Assembly: GCA_046723645.1 (NCBI GenBank)
Contig: JBKOUY010000046.1
Location: 1-33,986 of the forward strand
Direction of reading: 5' to 3'
DNA: 33,986 nt
Origin: DASQUK01 sp046723645
GTDB lineage: Bacteria; Actinomycetota; Acidimicrobiia; Acidimicrobiales; VFJN01
How positions within the stretch are numbered: the first letter of the stretch is position 1; the number at the start of each line of letters is the position of its first letter. Below, piece after piece: positions 23,548-31,636 of the stretch. The translations under genes were made by a program, and so were the position numbers. The notes beneath the pieces were generated by a model. It was given only the letters and a program-made list of their open reading frames with translations. It was not told where the DNA came from and ran no database searches.

Positions 23548-24117
23548 TCACTCGGAATTCCAGTGGTTGATGGCGCCGACCTCGCGCTCCCAGCCGAGGA
23601 CCGACACCGTCCCCGTGGCGAGCAGGAGGCGAGCGCCCGCCGTCGGCGGCTGTTCGATCCAGCGGGCCGCCAACACCCGCAGGAAGTGGCCGTGGGAGAA
23701 CAGCAGGGCGCGGGTTCGCACGTCCCGCCGCACGCGGTCGACGACCCGGTCGGCGCGGGCGCCGACCTGTTCGGCCGTCTCGCCGCCCGGCAGCGGGTGG
23801 GACCAGACCGTCCAGCCCGGGTCCTTCTCGCGGATCGCGGCCGTGGTGAGGCCCTCGAACTCGCCGTAGTCCCACTCCTCCGCTGCCGGTTCCACCACGG
23901 CGTCGGGGAACCCGGCGAGCGCCGCCGTGTCGACGGACCGGCGCCGGGGGCTGGTCAGCACCAGGTCGAACGCCACGCCCGAGAACCGCGACGTCAGCCG
24001 GCGGGCCTGCTCCTCGCCGTCGGGGGTCAGCAGCAGGTCAGTCCGGCCGGTGTGGCGGCCATCGCGGCTCCACTCGGTCTCGCCGTGCCTGCAGAGCCAG
24101 AGCTCGGGTCGTGCCAC
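23548..24117 (-). CDS. Histidine phosphatase family protein (phosphoglycerate-mutase-like)
   Basis: A 189-residue enzyme with the phospho-histidine site LCRHGETEW (His11), LTSPRRRSVDTA, the acid residue in EEWDYGEFEG and the second histidine in LLFSHGHFLRVL. This is the GpmB/CobC-like branch, whose members dephosphorylate many small molecules. It starts at a GTG (24117) with little leader. Placed between hisB and hisH halves of the pathway; no known histidinol-phosphatase gene is in the window, so it could fill that step, but this is only a suggestion. Confidence 0.9.
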   Translation of the reverse strand: MARPELWLCRHGETEWSRDGRHTGRTDLLLTPDGEEQARRLTSRFSGVAFDLVLTSPRRRSVDTAALAGFPDAVVEPAAEEWDYGEFEGLTTAAIREKDPGWTVWSHPLPGGETAEQVGARADRVVDRVRRDVRTRALLFSHGHFLRVLAARWIEQPPTAGARLLLATGTVSVLGWEREVGAINHWNSE

Positions 24118-24183
24118 GGGACCAGCCTGCCCCAGCCGCGCCCATGTCACCCGGGCGACCGCGGGCGCGGCCACACTGGTTCC

Positions 24184-25065
24184 ATGCTCCTGGTGGGAAC
24201 GGGTGACGGATTGGTCGAGCTGGGCCTCGACGGCAAGGTCGTGCGCCGGGGCCTGACCGGCGTCGAGGTGACCGGCGTCGCCGGGGAGTGGGTCATCGCC
24301 GACGACCGGGTCGTCGCGCTGGAGGATGGGGCGCCCCGCCCGCTTCCCCACGGGCTGCTCCCCCGCTGCCTGTTGACGCTGGCCGGCGGGCGGGCACTGG
24401 TCGGGACCAGCGAGGCTCGGCTCGTGCTCGTCGGCAGCGCCGACGGGCCCGCGGTCGACCGCGCCTTCGACGCCATCCCAACCCGGGGCGAGTGGACCAC
24501 CCCCTGGGGAGCACCACCCGACCTGCGCTCCATCACAATGGGCGACGCCGGGCTGTTCGCAGGGGTGCACGTCGGTGGCGTCTGGCGGCGGGACCCCGAG
24601 CAGTGGGTCGAGGTGGTGCCGGTCGAGGCCGACGACCACCAGGTCCTGGCGCAGGGCGACACCGTCGCCGTGGCCGCCGCCGTCGGCGTCGGCCAGAGCT
24701 CGGACGGCGGGAACACCTGGCACTGGAGCACCGAGGGCCTGCACGCCGGCTACTGCCGGGCGGTGGCCATCTCGGAGGGCTGGCTGCTGGCCAGCGCCTC
24801 GACCGGGCCCGCGACCCACGAGGCGGCCGTCTACCGGCGACCCATCGACGACCCCGACCAGCCGCTGGTGCCATGCGGTGGCACTTCGGGGTTGCCCGCG
24901 ACCTTCCCCCACAACATCGACACCTTCGGGCTCGTCGCCGCAGGGAACCTGGTGGCCGTGGGCGAGCGCTACGGGCGGGTCTACCTGTCCGAGGACGCCG
25001 GGGAGAGCTGGCGCAAGCTGGCCGAAGCCCTCCCCGGCGTGTACTGCCTGGCGTTCGCCGGCTGA
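24184..25065 (+). CDS. Beta-propeller-like (BNR/sialidase-type) protein
   Basis: A 293-residue protein starting at ATG 24184. It consists of short beta repeats with Asp-box-like motifs: VGQSSDGGNTWHWS and VYLSEDAGESWRKL, the S-x-D-x-G-x-x-W pattern of sialidase/BNR repeats. It has no signal peptide and no catalytic residues I can name. Such proteins are often annotated as exo-alpha-sialidase or photosystem-stability-like; I would not claim any activity. Transcribed divergently from the phosphatase gene; CACACT 6 nt upstream is a weak version of the leaderless -10. Confidence 0.85.
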   Translation: MLLVGTGDGLVELGLDGKVVRRGLTGVEVTGVAGEWVIADDRVVALEDGAPRPLPHGLLPRCLLTLAGGRALVGTSEARLVLVGSADGPAVDRAFDAIPTRGEWTTPWGAPPDLRSITMGDAGLFAGVHVGGVWRRDPEQWVEVVPVEADDHQVLAQGDTVAVAAAVGVGQSSDGGNTWHWSTEGLHAGYCRAVAISEGWLLASASTGPATHEAAVYRRPIDDPDQPLVPCGGTSGLPATFPHNIDTFGLVAAGNLVAVGERYGRVYLSEDAGESWRKLAEALPGVYCLAFAG

Positions 25066-25098
25066 CGGGGTACCGGCGCCAGGCGACCTACCGGACCA

Positions 25099-25761
25099 CT
25101 AGCCGTCGCTGCCGCTGGTGCCGCCGTGCTCGTCGCCGGCGGGATCGTCGGCACCGTGGCCACCGCCGCCCGGACCGCTGTTGCCGCTGTCGTCCACGAC
25201 GCGGTCGTCGCCGCGGTCGTCGGCCCCGTCCTCGACCCGGTCGTCGCCGCGGTCGTCGGCCCGGTCGGCGGGCTCGGCGCGGACCAGGACGCCGTTCTCG
25301 AAGCGGACGTCCGTGCCGTCGGCCTCGTCGCGGATGCGGATCCGCTCGCGCACCGCACCGTCCTCGAGCTCGAGGTTGACCTGCACGCGTCGCGTGGCCT
25401 GGCGGAAGTCGACCTCGATCTCGATACCGGCCGCCTGTTCCACCTCGACGCGCCAGCCACGGGCGGGCACTGCGCTCACCAGGGTGATCTGCGCACCGCT
25501 GCGGCGGAACGTCACGGTTCCCGCACCCGCGGCGTCGACGACCTGGTCGCTCGACATGGTCCCGACGGCGTTGCCCCCGCTCGCGGTCGTCTGGGTGGTG
25601 GGACTCGTGGACGAGGTCGACCCACCGCCGGAGTCGCCGCCCGACGCCCCCGCGAGGAGGGACGGTGCCGGGCCGAGGCCCGTGACGAGCGCGAGGCCGA
25701 CACCGCCACCCACGAGTCCGGCGACCATGCGCATGCGACGCGGTGAGTTCGAGAGGTTCAT
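25099..25761 (-). CDS. Exported Ser/Thr/Gly-rich protein with small beta domain (paralog of 25923-26450)
   Basis: A 220-residue protein. Residues about 12-38 form a signal/membrane segment after RRMRM, residues 40-66 are Ser/Thr/Gly-rich linker, residues about 80-135 are a beta domain (GTVTFRRSG, SAVPARGWRVEVE, EIEVDFR), and the C-terminus has a tandem 12-residue Asp/Arg repeat followed by a Gly/Asp tail. The beta domain aligns with that of the adjacent gene (GVVTLRFSAAG, ASPAEGFTVDTE, KVEFES). GAGGAG lies before the ATG, and a direct-repeat box sits about 80 bp upstream. Likely a surface protein made under control of the neighbouring two-component system (inference). Confidence 0.8.
   Translation of the reverse strand: MNLSNSPRRMRMVAGLVGGGVGLALVTGLGPAPSLLAGASGGDSGGGSTSSTSPTTQTTASGGNAVGTMSSDQVVDAAGAGTVTFRRSGAQITLVSAVPARGWRVEVEQAAGIEIEVDFRQATRRVQVNLELEDGAVRERIRIRDEADGTDVRFENGVLVRAEPADRADDRGDDRVEDGADDRGDDRVVDDSGNSGPGGGGHGADDPAGDEHGGTSGSDG
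25202..25262. repeat. Tandem 36-bp direct repeat inside the exported protein gene
   Basis: A 25-nt stretch beginning CGGTCGTCGCCGCGG occurs identically at 25202 and 25238, period 36. It encodes two copies of a 12-residue unit of the form ADDRGDDRV-x-D-x. The charged repeat may be a spacer or cell-wall contact, and could vary in number between strains. Confidence 0.7.
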
Positions 25762-25841
25762 GACGGGGGACTCCTCTTCGCTGTAGGGATCAAGCGCCCC
25801 CAGCGTCCCGTCGCCCCTCGTAACGGCGTCTCCGACCGACC

Positions 25842-25858
25842 CTAAGGGTCTTCTAAGG
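25842..25858. promoter_or_regulatory. Direct-repeat box CTAAGG-N5-CTAAGG
   Basis: Two CTAAGG hexamers 11 bp apart, one helix turn, the geometry used by OmpR/PhoB-type regulators. It starts 81 bp upstream of the ATG at 25761. A matching box lies at 26498-26514. Confidence 0.6.
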
Positions 25859-25922
25859 CTGAGCGGCAGTCGTTGGCGGACCGCTGGCCGCCTCGGGTCC
25901 CGATCGCCCCGCCCAGGCGGGG

Positions 25923-26450
25923 TCAACCCGGGCCCGAACCGCCGCCGCTGTCGTCGTCCCCGGAGCCGGGCCCGCCGTCGTCGCCGCCGTCGACGGTCTC
26001 GCCGTCTTCGCGTCGCTCGACCTGGGGACCACCGTCCCACCACGCGTCCACCCTGCTCCGGTGCGCGTCGCTCTCGAACTCGACCTTCACGCCGTTGCCG
26101 TGCTCGGGCTCGGTGTCGACGGTGAAGCCCTCGGCGGGGGACGCCCCGACGACCTCCACGCCAGCGGCCGAGAACCGCAGGGTCACCACGCCGCCCTGCA
26201 TCCTGTACGTGCGCGTCGTGGCCGAGGGGTCGGCCGGGGGCGCCGTCGTGCTGGTCCCGCCGTCCGGCGCACTGGTGGTGGCCGGCGCCTTCTCGGCTTG
26301 CAGCTCCCGGGCAACCTGCTCGGAGCTCAGCGGCGCCGGGCGGTCGTCGGTCACCTGGTCGCCGACCACGCCGATGCCCGCCCAGGCGACGCCCGCAGCC
26401 GATGCAGCCGCCGCCACCCAGACGCCACCGAGCGCGAGGGATCGTCGCAC
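25923..26450 (-). CDS. Exported protein with small beta domain (paralog of 25099-25761)
   Basis: A 175-residue protein from a GTG start at 26450. Residues 4-30 form a signal/membrane segment, residues 33-82 a Thr/Pro/Ala linker, residues about 86-140 the beta domain shared with the neighbouring gene, and the C-terminus a Gly/Asp/Ser tail. Identity between the two is concentrated in the beta domain, which fits an old tandem duplication. It is transcribed divergently from the response regulator, and the direct-repeat box lies in the shared intergenic region. Function unknown. Confidence 0.75.
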   Translation of the reverse strand: MRRSLALGGVWVAAAASAAGVAWAGIGVVGDQVTDDRPAPLSSEQVARELQAEKAPATTSAPDGGTSTTAPPADPSATTRTYRMQGGVVTLRFSAAGVEVVGASPAEGFTVDTEPEHGNGVKVEFESDAHRSRVDAWWDGGPQVERREDGETVDGGDDGGPGSGDDDSGGGSGPG

Positions 26451-26497
26451 CGCTCCATGGTGCCCGGCCCCGGGCCTAGGCGATGCCCAACCCCGGC

Positions 26498-26514
26498 CTA
26501 AGCCTCGGTTAAGG
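26498..26514. promoter_or_regulatory. Direct-repeat box CTAAGC-N5-TTAAGG
   Basis: Hexamers CTAAGC and TTAAGG with the same 11-bp period as the box at 25842. It lies 48 bp from the GTG at 26450 and 49 bp from the response-regulator start at 26564, in position to control both directions. Confidence 0.6.
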
Positions 26515-26551
26515 ACCGCCCGGCTCCCGCCGGCTCCTGTTGCCGCCGGCC

Positions 26552-26557
26552 TAGCGT
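26552..26557 (+). promoter_or_regulatory. Leaderless-type -10 box (TAGCGT) of the two-component pair
   Basis: TAGCGT, 6 nt before the GTG at 26564. The direct-repeat box lies 37 bp upstream, near a -35 position. Confidence 0.6.
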
Positions 26558-26563
26558 GGCCCG

Positions 26564-27271
26564 GTGGCATCGGTACTGGTGATCGAGGACGATCAGCGAA
26601 TCCGGGAGGCGCTCGCCAGCGGGCTCTCCGGGTCCGGCCACGCGGTGCGCACCGAAGCGATCGGGGCGGCCGGGCTCACCGCGGCCGTCGACTGGAGGCC
26701 GGAGGTGATCGTCCTCGACCTCGGCCTGCCCGACCTCGACGGGGCCGACGTCCTGCGGATGCTGCGGGGCGTGTCCGACGTACCGGTCATCGTCGCCACC
26801 GCCCGGGACGACGAGGCCGAGATCGTGCGGCTCCTGGACCAGGGGGCCGACGACTACGTGGTCAAGCCCTACTCGGCCGCCCAGCTCGAGGCCCGCATCC
26901 GTGCGGTCCTGCGGCGCGGCAGCGGTGGCGACGACGACGACGACCGCGTCCAGGTCGGCGACCTGGTCGTCCGGCCCCGGACCCGCAGCGCCACGCTCGA
27001 CGGGCGGCAGCTCGACCTCACCCGGCTCGAGTTCGACCTCCTCGCCCACCTGGCCCGGCGGAGCCCCGACGTCGTGACGCGGCGCGAGCTGCTGGCCGAG
27101 GTGTGGCGCCAGCCCTACGGCGGCGCGGACAAGACCGTCGATGTCCACCTGTCGTGGCTGCGCCGCAAGCTCGGGGAGACGGCGACCGAGCCCCGCTACG
27201 TGTACACGGTACGCGGCGTGGGCGTGCGGCTCGACGCCCCGGGCGATGGCGGCGACCCCCGGCCCACCTAG
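26564..27271 (+). CDS. OmpR/PhoB-family response regulator
   Basis: A 235-residue regulator. The receiver domain (about 1-118) has the acidic pair Glu8/Asp9-Asp10, phospho-acceptor Asp52 in VIVLDLGLPD, Thr79 and Lys101 in VVKPYS. The winged-helix effector domain (about 130-225) has LTRLEFDLLAHLARR, VVTRRELLAEVW and TVDVHLSWLRRKLGE with YVYTVRGVGVRL. GTG start with a leaderless box. It is followed 7 bp later by the kinase gene. It probably binds the direct-repeat boxes at 25842 and 26498 and thus its own promoter (inference from position and spacing). Confidence 0.97.
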   Translation: MASVLVIEDDQRIREALASGLSGSGHAVRTEAIGAAGLTAAVDWRPEVIVLDLGLPDLDGADVLRMLRGVSDVPVIVATARDDEAEIVRLLDQGADDYVVKPYSAAQLEARIRAVLRRGSGGDDDDDRVQVGDLVVRPRTRSATLDGRQLDLTRLEFDLLAHLARRSPDVVTRRELLAEVWRQPYGGADKTVDVHLSWLRRKLGETATEPRYVYTVRGVGVRLDAPGDGGDPRPT

Positions 27272-27278
27272 GGACCCC

Positions 27279-28589
27279 GTGCGTCGCCGGCTCCTCCTCG
27301 TCGTCGTGGCGACGACCAGCCTCGTGGTGGTGGCGTTCGCAGTCCCGTTGGGGGCGCTGGTCCGCTCGGTCGCCCGTGACCGGGCGCTCAGCGCCGCCGA
27401 ACGCGACCTGGGGGCGTTGGCACCGATCCTGGCCCTGAACCCGGAGGTGCCGGCGGTGGAGGACGCCATGGCCCGGACCGGCGCCGGCGCCGACGGGCGC
27501 CTCACGGTGTGGCTCGGAGACGGCACCCGCCTCGGCGATCCCACGCCCGACGACGAGCAGGCGCTGGCGCTGGCGCGGGGCCAGCGACGCTCGTTCAGCC
27601 AGAACCGCGACGGCGCCCGCGAGCTGTACACCGTGGTCGTCACCGGGACCGACGACACCGGCGTGTCGGTGGCCCGGGCGCGGGTGCCCGAGAGCCTGCT
27701 CGACGACGGGGTGACGACGGCGTGGGCCGCCCTGGCGGGCGTGGCGGTGGCGCTGGTGGTGGCGGCGGCCCTGATCGCCGACCGCCTGGCCCGGTCTGTG
27801 ACCCGCGACGCCACCGAGCTCTCGGCCACGGCCCGGGCACTGGCCGAGGGCACGGTGGAGGCCCGCGCCCAACCGGGCACGACGCCCGAGCTCGCCGATG
27901 CGGCCCGGGCGCTCAACCTGCTGGCCGATCGCATCGACGAGCTACGGGCCGCCGAGCGGGAACGGGTCGCCGACCTGTCGCACCGGCTGCGCACGCCGCT
28001 CACGGCGCTGCGCCTCGACGCCGAGGCGTCCGGCGACCCGGAGTTGGTGGCCGGCGTCGACCGTCTGGAGGCGGCGGTGTCCGAGCTCATCCACAGCGCC
28101 CGCCGCCCGCTGCGGCCCGGCCTGGTCGCCGAGAGCTGCGACCTGGCCGCCGTGGCCCGCGACCGCGCCGCCCACTGGAGCGCACTGGCCGAGGACGACG
28201 GCCGCGCCTGGACCTTCGAGGTCCAGCCGGACCGGGCGGCGCGGGTGCGCCTGTCGTCCCGGGATGCCGAGGCGGCGGTCGACGCACTGATCGGCAACGT
28301 GTTCGCCCACACGCCCGAGGGCAGCGGCTATGCCGTCGCCCTGCGGCGCCACGACGGGACGGTGGAGCTGGCTGTGGACGACGCCGGCCCCGGGATCCCC
28401 GATCCCGACGCGGCGCTGGCGCGGGGGGTGACGAGGGCGGGATCGACGGGCCTCGGCCTCGACATCGCCCGGCGATCCGCCGAGGCCGCCGGCGGCAGCC
28501 TCGCCATCGAGCGCTCGGCGCTGGGCGGGGCCCGGGTGCGGTTGTTGCTGCCGATCGACGGCGCGGACGGTGCGAGCCTCGGAGGCTAG
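27279..28589 (+). CDS. Two-component sensor histidine kinase
   Basis: A 436-residue membrane kinase. Two membrane helices (about 4-29 and 146-169) bracket an extracytoplasmic sensor of about 115 residues with no recognised fold. A HAMP linker (about 170-222) follows, then the H-box DLSHRLRTPLTALRLD with phospho-acceptor His235, and the ATPase domain with N-box DALIGNVFAHTPEG, DAGPGIP and GSTGLGLDIA. GTG at 27279 (AGGGA just upstream) is chosen; an ATG at 27246 overlapping the regulator gene is possible. Its TAG stop shares a CTAG palindrome with the converging hisB stop. Confidence 0.95.
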   Translation: MRRRLLLVVVATTSLVVVAFAVPLGALVRSVARDRALSAAERDLGALAPILALNPEVPAVEDAMARTGAGADGRLTVWLGDGTRLGDPTPDDEQALALARGQRRSFSQNRDGARELYTVVVTGTDDTGVSVARARVPESLLDDGVTTAWAALAGVAVALVVAAALIADRLARSVTRDATELSATARALAEGTVEARAQPGTTPELADAARALNLLADRIDELRAAERERVADLSHRLRTPLTALRLDAEASGDPELVAGVDRLEAAVSELIHSARRPLRPGLVAESCDLAAVARDRAAHWSALAEDDGRAWTFEVQPDRAARVRLSSRDAEAAVDALIGNVFAHTPEGSGYAVALRRHDGTVELAVDDAGPGIPDPDAALARGVTRAGSTGLGLDIARRSAEAAGGSLAIERSALGGARVRLLLPIDGADGASLGG

Positions 28590-29179
28590 AGCGAGCCCTT
28601 GGTGGACGGCACGGCCTCTCCCTCGACCCGCGCGGCGTCGCGCAGGCAGCGAGCCACGCCCTTGAACGTCGCCTCGACGACGTGGTGCGTGTTGCTGCCG
28701 GCACGGCGCATGACGTGGAGCGTTATCCCCGCGGCATGGGCGAAGGTCCGCCAGAAGTGCTCGGCCATCTCGGGGTTGAACGGCGGGTTGCCGAGGGGCA
28801 GCACCTCGCCGAACGGCACGTCGTAGACGACGAACGGCCGGCCGGACAGGTCGAGCGCCACCTCGATGAGCGCCTCGTCCAGCGGGAACAGCCCACTGGC
28901 GAACCGGCGGATCCCCGCCTTGTCGCCCAGCGCCTCGCCGAACGCCTCCCCGACCACGATGGCCACGTCCTCGACCGTGTGATGGCCGTCGACATGGAGA
29001 TCGCCCTGGGCCTCCACCGTCAGGTCGAAGCCGCCGTGGCGCCCGAGCTGGTCGAGCATGTGGTCGAAGAACGGCATGCCGGTGGTGGCATGCACCTTGC
29101 CCTCGGGACCGTCGAGGTCGAGCGCCACCGCCACCGACGTCTCCTTGGTCGTGCGTCCGCGCCGGGCCGACCGGGTCAC
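28586..29179 (-). CDS. hisB: Imidazoleglycerol-phosphate dehydratase
   Basis: Dehydrates imidazoleglycerol phosphate to imidazoleacetol phosphate. The 197-residue protein has PFFDHMLDQLGRHGGFDL, the metal sites DGHHTVEDVAI and GSNTHHVVEATFK, and no N-terminal HAD phosphatase, so histidinol-phosphate phosphatase must be another gene. GTG start overlaps the hisC stop (GTGA). The stop codon shares the palindrome CTAG with the converging kinase gene. Confidence 0.97.
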   Translation of the reverse strand: MTRSARRGRTTKETSVAVALDLDGPEGKVHATTGMPFFDHMLDQLGRHGGFDLTVEAQGDLHVDGHHTVEDVAIVVGEAFGEALGDKAGIRRFASGLFPLDEALIEVALDLSGRPFVVYDVPFGEVLPLGNPPFNPEMAEHFWRTFAHAAGITLHVMRRAGSNTHHVVEATFKGVARCLRDAARVEGEAVPSTKGSL

Positions 29180-30234
29180 GACAGCACCTCGGCGAGCGCG
29201 GCGAGGAAGGCGTCGTTCTCGGCGGGGGTGCCGATCGTGACCCGCAGGCAGCCGTCGAGGCGCGGCCAAGAGGCGCAGTTGCGGACCAACACCGAGCGGT
29301 CCAGGAGCGCCTGCCAGACCGCACTGCCGTCGCGCTCCCGCGGACGGAACAGCACGAAGTTCGCATCCGACCGCCAGACGTCCACCGGGAGCTCGGCCAG
29401 GGCACCGGCGACGCGGCCCCGCTCCTCGACCAGGGCCGCCACCCGGGCCCGCATCTCGTCCGTGAACGACAGGGCGAGCGCTCCCGCCAACTGCTTCACC
29501 ACGTCGAGGTGGTACGGGAGGACCACCTTGTCGAGCTCGGCCACCAGCCCGGCGGGGCCGACGAGGTAGCCGAGCCGGGCGCCGGCCATGGACCAGGTCT
29601 TCGAGAAGGTGCGGGTGACGACGACGCCCGACCGCTCGTCAACCATGCCGAGGGCGGACCACGGGGCGAACTGGCCATACGCCTCGTCGACCACGACGAT
29701 GCCCGGCGCCATGGCGGCCACGGCGCCCACGGTCTCCTCGGGCTCGGCCATGCCTGTGGGGTTGTTGGGCGAGCACAGGAACGTCACCTCCGGCCGGTGC
29801 CCGGCCAGCACCCGCCGGACCTCGCCGAGGTCGAGCTTGAAGTCGTCGGCGCGCTCGCCCACCGCCAGGCCGGTTCCGGTGATCCGGGCGATGTGGCCGT
29901 GCAGCGCGTACGTGGGCTCGAACACCGCGGCCCGCCGGCCCGGTCCGCCGTAGGTGAGCAGGAGGGTCTGCAGCACCTCGTTCGACCCGTTGGCGGCGAA
30001 CACCTGCTCCGGCGCCACGCCGTGGTGCTTGGCGATCGCCTCCCGCAGGGTGCGGTAGCCGCGGTCCGGATAGCGATGCCATTCGATGGTCGCCAGCGCG
30101 TCGCCGAGCCGTCGAGTGAACGCCGCGGGCGGCGGTTCGGGTGCCTCGTTGGTGTTGAGCCGGACGGCCACGTCGACCTGGGGCGAGTGGTAGCCGGCCA
30201 TCAGGGCCAGGTCGTCGCGCGGTGCGGGCGTCAC
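29176..30234 (-). CDS. hisC: Histidinol-phosphate aminotransferase
   Basis: PLP aminotransferase making histidinol phosphate. The 352-residue protein has LNTNEAPEPPP, ANGSNEVLQTLL, CSPNNPTG, VVDEAYGQFA and the cofactor lysine Lys212 in TFSKTWSMAGARLGY. GTG start overlaps the hisD stop (GTGA); its own stop overlaps the hisB start. Fold-type I, class-II aminotransferase. Confidence 0.97.
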   Translation of the reverse strand: MTPAPRDDLALMAGYHSPQVDVAVRLNTNEAPEPPPAAFTRRLGDALATIEWHRYPDRGYRTLREAIAKHHGVAPEQVFAANGSNEVLQTLLLTYGGPGRRAAVFEPTYALHGHIARITGTGLAVGERADDFKLDLGEVRRVLAGHRPEVTFLCSPNNPTGMAEPEETVGAVAAMAPGIVVVDEAYGQFAPWSALGMVDERSGVVVTRTFSKTWSMAGARLGYLVGPAGLVAELDKVVLPYHLDVVKQLAGALALSFTDEMRARVAALVEERGRVAGALAELPVDVWRSDANFVLFRPRERDGSAVWQALLDRSVLVRNCASWPRLDGCLRVTIGTPAENDAFLAALAEVLS

Positions 30235-31538
30235 GCCGGCTGCCCCGCAGCCTGGACCCTCAGGCGCACGGACTCGGCGTGGGCCGGCAGTCCCTCGTAC
30301 TCGGCGAGCGCCTCGACGTGGGGCGCCACCTGCGTCAACCCGTCGCGCGGCACCACCACCGCGTGGATGTGCTTGCAGAAGTCGTCGACCCGCAGGGCGC
30401 CGGAGAACCGCGCCGAGCCGGACGTCGGCAGCACATGGTTGGCCCCGGCCAGGTAGTCGCCGATCGATGCCGGGGCGAGCGGGCCGCAGAAGACCGCACC
30501 CGCGTGCCGCACCCGGGGCAGGAGGGCCTCCCAGTCGTCCACCAGCAGCTCGAGGTGCTCCGGGGCGATGGCGTTGGCGACCGCCAGCGCCTGGTCGGCT
30601 CCGTCGGTCAGCACCGCGTACCCGCCCTCGGCGAGGGTGGCCTCGAGGTGGCGGCGCCGGGGCGAGCGGGGCACGAGGCGGTCGACCGCCGCGCAGACGG
30701 CGTCGACGACGTCGGCGTCCCAGCCGATGAGCCAGGCGAGCCCGTCGGGGCCGTGCTCGGCCTGGACCAGCACGTCGATCGCCGCGTGCTCGGCGGGGGT
30801 CGACGAGTCGGCGACGACCACGACCTCCGACGGACCGGCGAAGGCCGACGGCACGCCGACCAGCCCCAGGCCGGCCACCTCCCGCTTGGCCTGGGCGACC
30901 CGGGCGCTGCCGGGCCCCACCACCACGTCGACCGGGCGGATCGACTCGGTGCCGTAGGCGAGCGCGGCGATCGCCGCCGGGCCCCCGACCCGGTACACCT
31001 CGTGCGCCCCGGCGACGGCGGCGGCGGCCAGGATCCCGTCGTCGACCCTGCCGTCGCGCCCCGGCGCGGTCGCGAGCACGATCTCGGGCACGCCGGCCAC
31101 CCTGGCGGGCACCACGGTCATCAGCACCGTGGAGACCAGGGGCGCCGCAGCGCTCGGCACGTAGCAGCCGGCGCGCTCGACCGGTCGCAGCAGCTCCCGG
31201 ATCTCGATCGCGCCGTTGCGGTGGACCAGCTCGGGGGCCCGCTGCGCAGCGTGGTAGGCCTGGATGTTGACGTGGGCGGCCTCCAGGGACGCCCGGAGCC
31301 GGGCGGGGATGCGGTCGAGGGCGGCCGCGACCGCGGCGGGCGGCACCCGGAGCTCGTCGACCTCCACCCCGTCGAAGCGCCGGATCAGCGACCGGACCGC
31401 GTCGTCGCCGCCGTCGCGGACCTCCGCCAGGACGGCACGCACCTCGTCGACGGGGGGTTCCACCTGGGCCGCGGGGCGGGGCAGCCGGGAGCGCAGGTCG
31501 GCGGTCCCGGATCCACGCAGGTCGAGGCGGCGGAGCAC
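30231..31538 (-). CDS. hisD: Histidinol dehydrogenase
   Basis: Zinc enzyme that oxidises histidinol to histidine with NAD. The 435-residue protein has CYVPSAAAPLVSTVLMT, GGPAAIAALAYGTESI, VVGPGSARV, zinc ligands Gln259 and His262 (VQAEHGPD) and the catalytic pair Glu327-His328 (APEHLEL), then ASIGDYLAGANHVLPTSG. It is the first gene of hisD-hisC-hisB. GTG start with TAGCGT 6 nt upstream. Confidence 0.98.
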   Translation of the reverse strand: MLRRLDLRGSGTADLRSRLPRPAAQVEPPVDEVRAVLAEVRDGGDDAVRSLIRRFDGVEVDELRVPPAAVAAALDRIPARLRASLEAAHVNIQAYHAAQRAPELVHRNGAIEIRELLRPVERAGCYVPSAAAPLVSTVLMTVVPARVAGVPEIVLATAPGRDGRVDDGILAAAAVAGAHEVYRVGGPAAIAALAYGTESIRPVDVVVGPGSARVAQAKREVAGLGLVGVPSAFAGPSEVVVVADSSTPAEHAAIDVLVQAEHGPDGLAWLIGWDADVVDAVCAAVDRLVPRSPRRRHLEATLAEGGYAVLTDGADQALAVANAIAPEHLELLVDDWEALLPRVRHAGAVFCGPLAPASIGDYLAGANHVLPTSGSARFSGALRVDDFCKHIHAVVVPRDGLTQVAPHVEALAEYEGLPAHAESVRLRVQAAGQPA

Positions 31539-31544
31539 GGAGCA

Positions 31545-31550
31545 ACGCTA
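31545..31550 (-). promoter_or_regulatory. Leaderless-type -10 box (TAGCGT) of hisDCB
   Basis: TAGCGT, 6 nt before the hisD GTG. No attenuator or His leader peptide is visible. Confidence 0.6.
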
Positions 31551-31636
31551 GCGGCGCCCCAGCGAACGGCCCCATCCGGTTCCGGGTAGTGGGCGCTCGC
31601 GGAAGTTCCGTGGATGTATCGCCGTGTCAGATTCGT

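Noticed and set aside
20786..23570. Long rightward frames across hisF, hisA and hisH
   Set aside because: Antisense to well-conserved his genes and without recognisable domains.
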